Assembly: GCA_030840675.1 (NCBI GenBank)
Contig: JAVEEA010000057.1
Location: forward strand, 1-48,587
Length of the DNA stretch: 48,587 bases
Source of the DNA: Pyrinomonadaceae bacterium
GTDB taxonomy: Bacteria > Acidobacteriota > Blastocatellia > Pyrinomonadales > Pyrinomonadaceae
Direction: 5' to 3'
Shown here in pieces: positions 43,349 to 48,587 of the stretch. A program made the translations under genes and the position numbers. How positions within the stretch are numbered: the first letter of the stretch is position 1; each line of letters begins with the position of its first letter. The notes under the pieces are model-generated. The model searched no databases. It was given only the letters and a program-made list of their open reading frames with translations, and had not been told where the DNA came from.

Positions 43349-44467
43349 TTACGGGGAAGTGTGTGGAGGAAGGTGCGGCGAAGTTTCGTTTACGAGTTGG
43401 CAGAATTCAAGGACGCGGTTTTCGGACCAGAAGCGGTCCGAGCCGGCTTCGGGACTCGCGGAGACGAAGGCGACGTGGCCGCCCTGTTCGGGAGCGAGCA
43501 GTAGGATGTAGGGATTGTTTGTGATCACCGGATCAAGCAGCGGCGCAAAGGGAATGAACGGATCGTCCTGGGCGTGGATGATCAAAGTGGGAATTCGGAT
43601 TTGTGCGGCGACGCGCAAGGCGCTCGAACGGTAGTAGTAGTCATCGGCACTCGCGAAGCCGTGTGCGCGCGCAGTGAACCGATCGTCAAACTCCTTGATG
43701 GTACGCGCCTCCTGCAAACCCGTCAGATCATAAATCTCCGGATAGAGTTGGTGATTCGTGCGGATGCGATTTTTAAGACGCCGCATGAAGTCGCGATGAT
43801 AGAGCCAGTTCGAGCGCTGCATGATGAGGTCGGCGGCGCCGCTGAGATCCACCGAGGGCGAGACGGCGCACACACCAAGAATTTCGCGCGGCGGATTATC
43901 GGCGTATTCACCGGCGAGTTTCAGTACCAGGTTTCCACCGAGCGAGAACCCAACTAAAAACACGCGCGTGAGTTGGTCCCGTTCCAGTAACTCTTTCACC
44001 ACCGCTCGCAGGTCCGCGCTCAAGCCGCCATGATAGATCGTAGGAGTCAGGTGTTCCGTACCGCCGCAGTTGCGGAAGTTCACGCGGATGATATTGAAGC
44101 CGGAGCGAAACCCTTTCTCAGCCATTGCCTGCATATAGTTTGAAGCCGTAGAGCCTTCGATGCCGTGCCAGGCGATGATCGTGGGATGCGCGTGGCGGTC
44201 CTTTTGCCAGCGGCAGTGGGCCAAAACTTTCACATCCGGCGCTACTGCAAACAGACGCTCTTCGTCCGCGTCGGCATGAAAACGAAAGCGACGCGGCCAG
44301 AGGTAGGCACCGATGGTTTGCGCATGTCCGTTGCGAAAAAGCGGATGCGGGACGAATGGTTTTGTCGCCAACACTCCGGCGATACGAGCGAGCAGGGCGC
44401 GTGCGTCTGGGAGAGTGATACCAGGCTCGGCGGGTGCAACGGTTTCTATCTGGGCGTCGGGAAGCAT
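43349..44467 (-). CDS. YheT-type alpha/beta hydrolase
   Basis: The 372-residue product has the family start HPLFRNGHAQTIGAYLWPRR (about 41-60). The nucleophile Ser lies in VGFSLGGNLVLKLAG, the Asp in IIHAQDDPFIPF and the His in LAPEQGGHVAFVS. The substrate of this family is uncertain; ester or lipid hydrolysis is assumed. It is transcribed toward the secreted hypothetical, leaving a 64-bp convergent gap. Confidence 0.9.
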   Translation of the reverse strand: MLPDAQIETVAPAEPGITLPDARALLARIAGVLATKPFVPHPLFRNGHAQTIGAYLWPRRFRFHADADEERLFAVAPDVKVLAHCRWQKDRHAHPTIIAWHGIEGSTASNYMQAMAEKGFRSGFNIIRVNFRNCGGTEHLTPTIYHGGLSADLRAVVKELLERDQLTRVFLVGFSLGGNLVLKLAGEYADNPPREILGVCAVSPSVDLSGAADLIMQRSNWLYHRDFMRRLKNRIRTNHQLYPEIYDLTGLQEARTIKEFDDRFTARAHGFASADDYYYRSSALRVAAQIRIPTLIIHAQDDPFIPFAPLLDPVITNNPYILLLAPEQGGHVAFVSASPEAGSDRFWSENRVLEFCQLVNETSPHLPPHTSP

Positions 44468-44580
44468 GTTTGAAAACCCCTGGAAACGGCCGCTTGCGCA
44501 ATTGATGACGAGAGGAATGATTATACAGGTAAAGCGAGAATGGGGGCGTTGAGTTGATGTGGTCTGGGAACCTGCTGGAC

Positions 44581-45045
44581 TCGAGTGTTGGGAAAGAAGC
44601 GGGCGAGGGCGCCCGCGGTCCCAGAAAAGTATGCGCCCGCGGTCCAGGTCCCAGGGTTCCTTAGGTTCCAGGTCGCAGGTCCAGGGGAAAAACGGTTTGC
44701 TGTATTAGCGTGGGCAACTGGGAGCGCGGGCACCCGCGCCCGCAGATGGAGAAGGGAGACGTTGGGATGTGCCGGTCTCGAGTGTTGGGAAGGAAGCGCG
44801 CGGGGGCGCCTGCGCTCCCAGGTCCTGGGGTCCTTAGGTTCCAGGTCGCAGGTCCAGGGGAAAAATGGTTTGCTGTATTAGCGTGAGCAACTGGGAGCGC
44901 GGGCGCCCGCGCCCGCAGATGGAGAAGGGAGACGTTGGGACGTGCCGGTCTCAAGTGTTGGGAAGGAAGCGGGCGAGGGCGCCCGCGCTCCCAGGAAAGT
45001 ATGCGCCGGCGGTCCCCGGAAAGTATGTGCCCGCGGTGTCAGGAG
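44581..45045 (+). repeat. GC-rich tandem repeat array with palindromic cores
   Basis: The 44468-45108 gap has no gene but contains about two and a half copies of a repeat that begins TCGAGTGTTGGGAA. Starts are at 44581, 44778 and 44951 (spacing 197 and 173). Copies share GGTTCCAGGTCGCAGGTCCA, TGGTTTGCTGTATTAGCGTG-like and GATGGAGAAGGGAGACGTTG blocks. Within each unit GGGAGCGCGGGCACCCGCGC-type segments can fold on themselves and pair with GCGGGCGAGGGCGCCCGCG-type segments. Short GAAAGTATGCGCCCGCGGTC pieces are repeated at the third copy. Confidence 0.8.
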
Positions 45046-45108
45046 GTCGATTAACCTTGGGTGAGTTTCAGTGTTACTTTACGGATTGCTGGAAACCGGA
45101 ACGTTAAA

Positions 45109-45699
45109 ATGCCCAAGCCATTTGCAAGCCGCTGGAAATCGCGAACTAGGAACGACCTAATCATCGAGGTTTGGGAAGCGCTGGACTGCGAGTCAGTCGG
45201 CGCGCACGAACTCAGGCAGATCCAGCGGGCATTGTTGGAGCAGTTTGGTGACGGAGCGTTGGCGAGTCCCGCCGCGATTGCGCGTGTCGTTGCCGATGAG
45301 GGCGCTGTCCTGCGACACCGGGAAGTATTTGCCTGTGACCTGGAGTGGCGCGAACAGATTTTGGCCGCGCAAAGTTTTTCAGAATCGCTCGACTTCTCCG
45401 GTCTGGCGGCGGCGTTCGCTTCGCTGGTGAAGATCGAAGCGAGGCGTCTCGAGTTGGGTGGCAACAGCGACGACAAGGCACGCGCTGATTTGCGGGCGGT
45501 CGTAAGCGCGGCGCGGGAGGATTCGTCCCTGCGAGCGCGTAGCCGAATCATTGCTGAAGGCGAGCGTGAGCAGGCGAGGGAAGTCTCGCAGTGGTTAAGC
45601 CTCTGGTTGCAGTCGCCGGAGTTGTTTTCAGACTGGCTTGAGCTGCGCCGGCGCTCGCCGGAGTTTCGCAGGAAATTTCCCGATGCAGGTAGCGACTAG
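45109..45699 (+). CDS. Hypothetical protein before the ECF sigma gene
   Basis: From the ATG at 45109 (MPKPFASRWKSRTRNDLIIE) the product is 196 residues, mostly helical, with VWEALDCESVGAHELRQIQR and a Glu/Arg-rich middle. An ORF extends upstream to 45061, but it lies in the repeat-bounded region. GGAAACCGGAA precedes the ATG as a weak ribosome binding site. I do not recognise it. Confidence 0.65.
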   Translation: MPKPFASRWKSRTRNDLIIEVWEALDCESVGAHELRQIQRALLEQFGDGALASPAAIARVVADEGAVLRHREVFACDLEWREQILAAQSFSESLDFSGLAAAFASLVKIEARRLELGGNSDDKARADLRAVVSAAREDSSLRARSRIIAEGEREQAREVSQWLSLWLQSPELFSDWLELRRRSPEFRRKFPDAGSD

Positions 45700-45843
45700 A
45701 CCATGACCCTTCTGTGCAGAGGAGCACAGACGATTTCGCACACCCTGGTTGTACCTGGTTATTTAGCTTCACCAGTAATATTGGAACTTTCCAGCCCTGT
45801 CACGCGAATTAACAGTGACGCAACGCCGCGGGCGGATTCGCAC

Positions 45844-46464
45844 ATGGCAGCACACACAGATTCTTCCGACAGGGAATTGCTTCAGTCGCTACAGGCTGGA
45901 GATGAAGGAGCGTTGAGCGAGTTATACCGGCGCAGTCAGCAGAGCGTTTATCGCTTTGCGTTTCAAATGTGTGGATCGCAGACGGTTGCCGAGGATGTCA
46001 CCCAGGAAGTGTTCATGGTGCTGCTCAAGGAGGGTCACAGTTTTGATCCGGCTCGTGGTTCGCTGAACGCGTTTCTCATCGGCGTTGCGCGGAATCATGT
46101 TTTGCGACGACAGCGGCGCGAGCGGTTTTACGTGGCCATGTCAGAGGAGGCGCAGAGTGGTCAAGACTCTGGTCAAACAACCCTGCTTGTGGCTGGTCCA
46201 TTGGACGAACTGTCGCGTAGGGAGCGAATCGAGACAATCCGGCGGGCCGTTCTGGCGTTGCCGGAAAAGTATCGCGAGGTCGTGGTGCTTTGCGACCTCG
46301 AGGAGTTGCCCTATGTTGAAGCCGCCGAGATTTTGCAGTGCGCCGTCGGCACCGTGCGCTCACGACTGCATCGCGCCCGCGCCTTACTACTCGAGAAATT
46401 ACGACTGGTCCATGAGCCGGAGAGCGCGCCCGTCACAACCAGGTCCGCGAGGTGTTTCGCATGA
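45844..46464 (+). CDS. RNA polymerase sigma factor, ECF type (sigma-70 family)
   Basis: ECF sigma factors direct polymerase to a stress or envelope regulon. From the ATG at 45844 (MAAHTDSSDRELLQSLQAGD) the product is 206 residues. It has region 2 (QQSVYRFAFQMCGSQTVAED, about 38-57, and VTQEVFMVLLKEG) and region 4 (LALPEKYREVVVLCDLEELP, then VGTVRSRLHRARALL). The open frame extends upstream to 45703, but those codons look like leader. It overlaps the next gene by ATGA. Confidence 0.9.
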   Translation: MAAHTDSSDRELLQSLQAGDEGALSELYRRSQQSVYRFAFQMCGSQTVAEDVTQEVFMVLLKEGHSFDPARGSLNAFLIGVARNHVLRRQRRERFYVAMSEEAQSGQDSGQTTLLVAGPLDELSRRERIETIRRAVLALPEKYREVVVLCDLEELPYVEAAEILQCAVGTVRSRLHRARALLLEKLRLVHEPESAPVTTRSARCFA

Positions 46465-47258
46465 ACTGCCAGGATTTTGAATTGCTGTACCGGAAATCGC
46501 CCGGCGCTAGTGGCCGTGGTTTGAGCCAGTCTGCTCGCGACCACGTCAAGGAGTGCAGAGTTTGCGCGCGGCAGCTTCATGATGAGGAAACTCTCACGAG
46601 TTGCCTCAGCGAACTGGCGGCGGAAATGAAGTCCTTGAAGGCACCCGAGACGTTGGCAGCGCGCGTTTTGCTGGCCTATCGTCGGGAGTTGGGTGCGCCG
46701 GTCGTGTCGCCCGCTCGCGCAGTCGTGCCCCCCTTCAGGCAGATCGGTCGGCGACCGCTTTGGATCGCCGCGGCGGTTGTAGTTTTGTTGCTCGTGTTGG
46801 GAAGCGTCGGCCTGCGTTTACGCGAGCGTCACACAACGCGAAGCACGCTTGCCCATGCGGAAGCCGCGGCGCGTGATGAGACTGCTGCTGCTGGAGCTAC
46901 TCCTGAGAGTGCCGAGGCAAGAGCCACGAAAGAATTGCAGGTGGCGACGCGGCCGGGCGCGCATCGTCGCTTGCGGACTTATCGAAACAGCGCCCGAGTT
47001 GAACGCCTGGAGCCGCTCGCTGACCCCGCGGCGACAACCAGCACTGAGAGTGAAGTGGCCACGCGTTTCATCGCGGTGGGCTACTCCGGTCCGCTGAATC
47101 CTCAGGACACCGGGCAAGTCGTCAGGGTCGAACTGCCACGCTCGGCGATGTTGAGCATGGGCTGGCCGGTAAACATGGATCGTTACGGCGAGTTAGTGAA
47201 AGCCGACGTTTTGCTGGGGCCGGATGGCTTGGCGCGTGCAATTCGTTTTGTTCAGTAA
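46461..47258 (+). CDS. Zinc-finger anti-sigma factor, membrane-anchored
   Basis: The gene pairs with the ECF sigma gene through an ATGA overlap. The N-terminal zinc finger has Cys3, His28, Cys32 and Cys35 (HVKECRVCARQL). One transmembrane helix lies near 94-113 (PLWIAAAVVVLLLVLGSVGL). A Thr/Ala-rich linker and an extracytoplasmic domain (VATRFIAVGYSGPLNPQDTG, about 192-211) follow. It probably binds the sigma factor in the cytosol and releases it on a periplasmic signal. Length is 265 residues. Confidence 0.85.
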   Translation: MNCQDFELLYRKSPGASGRGLSQSARDHVKECRVCARQLHDEETLTSCLSELAAEMKSLKAPETLAARVLLAYRRELGAPVVSPARAVVPPFRQIGRRPLWIAAAVVVLLLVLGSVGLRLRERHTTRSTLAHAEAAARDETAAAGATPESAEARATKELQVATRPGAHRRLRTYRNSARVERLEPLADPAATTSTESEVATRFIAVGYSGPLNPQDTGQVVRVELPRSAMLSMGWPVNMDRYGELVKADVLLGPDGLARAIRFVQ

Positions 47259-47295
47259 CGCGAAGATTTTGATTCCATTGGCGAAAGGAAGAACC

Positions 47296-48587
47296 ATGAA
47301 ACGAGAATCATTTGTAATCCTAACCTTGGTTGTCGCACTGTTCGGCGTGAGTACAACGCTGTCTCTTGCACAGCAGAAACAAACGCCCGATCGCGAGCGT
47401 GTCGAGCGCGACGCGACGATTGAGCGTCAACAGGATCCCGCGGCTGACCTGCGGTTCAAGGTCGAACGAGACGTGGAAGCCACAGGCGAGCAGCCGGGTG
47501 ATTTTGTCTTTCTCGCCACTGAGATGAGCTTTGGAGGCAAGGTGGTAAAAGGTGCGCCTTATTCAGCGCAGGCTGTTACCGAAAGCGTCCAGACGCTGAA
47601 CGACGGCAACCGGATTGTGAGTAAGTCTACCGCTGCGATCTACCGCGACAGCGAGGGACGGACGCGGCGCGAACAGACGTTGCGCGGGATCGGCGGCTTT
47701 GCCACCGGCGGAGAGGCGCCTCAAACGGTTTTCATAAGCGACCCGGTCGCCGCCACCACCTACCTCTTGAATCCTGGTAGTCATACCGCGCGTAAGATGC
47801 CGGCGCCTGCCACGTTTCAGTTTAAGATGCTCGGGCCGGCGCGCGAGAAGTCTGAATCGTTCGAGACGTCGGCGCCCGAGCCAGGCGCACGAGCGCGAGC
47901 TGATCGCGTGCACGTTGAAATCGATCGCTCGGAAGCGGGGATGAGGATGTCTTCCGAGCCCACATACATCTGGGGCTGGGGTAATCACACCGCGAAGAAC
48001 GAATCACTCGGCAAACAGAATATGGAAGGAGTGGAAGCGGAAGGAACGCGGAGCACGGTGACGATTCCGGCCGGCGAGGTTGGCAACGATAGACCAATCG
48101 AGATCGTTAACGAGCGTTGGTACTCGCCCGAGTTGCAAGTGGTAGTGATGACGCGGCACAGCGACCCGCGCTTTGGTGAATCGAGCTACCGCCTGACGAA
48201 CATCGATCGCAGCGAGCCCGCCAGATCGTTGTTTGAACTGCCCGCTGACTACGCCGTCAAATCAGGGCCCGGAATGCCTGGTGAAGCGAGTGCGCGCACA
48301 GTGACCACATTTCGTCCGGCGGGAGCAATCGGCGCCGGTGTGCTGAACGGCAAGGCCATCAAGTTGCCGCTGCCGGCTTACCCGGCAATCGCAAAGGCGG
48401 CCCAGGCGAGCGGCAACGTGGAAGTGGAGGTTACCATCGACGAAGACGGCAACGTGATCGCGGCGCGGTCGGTGTCCGGGCATCCGCTGCTGCAGGCCGC
48501 GGCCGTGACAGCGGCGCGTGAAGCGAAGTTTGCGCCCACCAGGCTTTCCGGTCAGCCCGTGAAGGTACAGGGGATGCTCGTTTACAC
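47296..48587 (+). CDS. Secreted protein with TonB C-terminal domain (3' end outside window)
   Basis: The reading frame from the ATG at 47296 is open to the window end (430 codons). A signal peptide is seen at MKRESFVILTLVVALFGVST, ending LSLAQQ. The middle part has GDFVFLATEMSFGGKVVKGA and STAAIYRDSEGRTRREQTLR, a domain I do not recognise. The last about 90 visible residues match the TonB C-terminal fold (KLPLPAYPAIAKAAQASGNV, then EVEVTIDEDGNVIAARSVSG and AAVTAAREAKFAPTRLSGQP). An AAAGGAAG ribosome binding site precedes it. It stands just behind the sigma/anti-sigma pair and may be a target or sensor. Confidence 0.85.
   Translation, partial: MKRESFVILTLVVALFGVSTTLSLAQQKQTPDRERVERDATIERQQDPAADLRFKVERDVEATGEQPGDFVFLATEMSFGGKVVKGAPYSAQAVTESVQTLNDGNRIVSKSTAAIYRDSEGRTRREQTLRGIGGFATGGEAPQTVFISDPVAATTYLLNPGSHTARKMPAPATFQFKMLGPAREKSESFETSAPEPGARARADRVHVEIDRSEAGMRMSSEPTYIWGWGNHTAKNESLGKQNMEGVEAEGTRSTVTIPAGEVGNDRPIEIVNERWYSPELQVVVMTRHSDPRFGESSYRLTNIDRSEPARSLFELPADYAVKSGPGMPGEASARTVTTFRPAGAIGAGVLNGKAIKLPLPAYPAIAKAAQASGNVEVEVTIDEDGNVIAARSVSGHPLLQAAAVTAAREAKFAPTRLSGQPVKVQGMLVY

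Noticed and set aside
44581..45045. CRISPR array
   Set aside because: Units are about 173-197 bp with GC palindromes and no regular short repeat and spacer pattern; no cas genes are near.
45749..45781. Promoter TTGTAC ... TAATAT before the ECF sigma gene
   Set aside because: The spacer is 21 bp, too long for a standard promoter, and no clear ECF-type box pair was found.

Overview
The window is one stretch of bacterial chromosome, GC-rich and almost fully coding. It begins inside tuf, runs through a complete S10-spc-alpha ribosomal superoperon, and continues into housekeeping and envelope genes. The gene order, the secreted TonB-domain and ECF sigma genes, and the spacer style are what I associate with Acidobacteriota (Blastocatellia-like). 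This is a recollection-based inference with moderate confidence. No rRNA or tRNA gene, CRISPR array, prophage or transposase was recognised.

Layout. (1) 1-21067, + strand: tuf (3' part), rpsJ-rplC-rplD-rplW-rplB-rpsS-rplV-rpsC-rplP-rpmC-rpsQ, rplN-rplX-rplE-rpsN-rpsH-rplF-rplR-rpsE-rpmD-rplO-secY-adk-map, a broken infA, rpmJ-rpsM-rpsK-rpsD-rpoA-rplQ, then accB-accC. (2) 21079-25661, +: rplU-rpmA-obg-nadD-rsfS, a stand-alone sigma-54-type AAA+ activator, and rlmH. (3) 25735-28938, +: DksA/TraR-type zinc protein, ComF-like phosphoribosyltransferase, proline iminopeptidase, HNH nuclease and TatA. (4) 28957-31140, -: rarA followed by a methyltransferase. (5) 31313-32287: small membrane protein, a frameshifted coiled-coil remnant and a small hypothetical gene, then ychF on the - strand. 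(6) 33565-42380, +: two overlapping polytopic membrane proteins (the second Agl23-like), a membrane-anchored DsbA-like thioredoxin, and a large smc. (7) 42541-48587: a secreted hypothetical, a YheT-type hydrolase (-), a GC-rich repeat array, a hypothetical, and an ECF sigma / zinc-finger anti-sigma / TonB-domain cassette cut by the window end.

Two observations stand out. First, most spacers longer than about 60 bp between genes of the same operon hold an imperfect hairpin of about 60-120 nt. Its arms are built from tandem 6-9 nt words (GATGAA, CGGCAAT, AGATGCTGG, GTGAATG, GAAACTC, AGTGA, AGTCCAA). The word changes from spacer to spacer while the architecture is kept, and the element usually ends just before the next ribosome binding site. 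I know no named family that matches. Second, infA (translation initiation factor IF-1) lies at its canonical map/rpmJ position but is split over three reading frames by at least five frame changes, although every neighbour is intact.

The genes mainly build and tune the translation apparatus: ribosomal proteins, EF-Tu, RNA polymerase alpha, SecY export, N-terminal Met removal, and ribosome assembly or silencing by Obg, RsfS and RlmH. Linked genes supply malonyl-CoA, NAD and adenylate balance, and chromosome organisation. Several ribosomal proteins (L4, L22, S3, S17, L18, L17) carry low-complexity charged tails not present in the usual bacterial forms.
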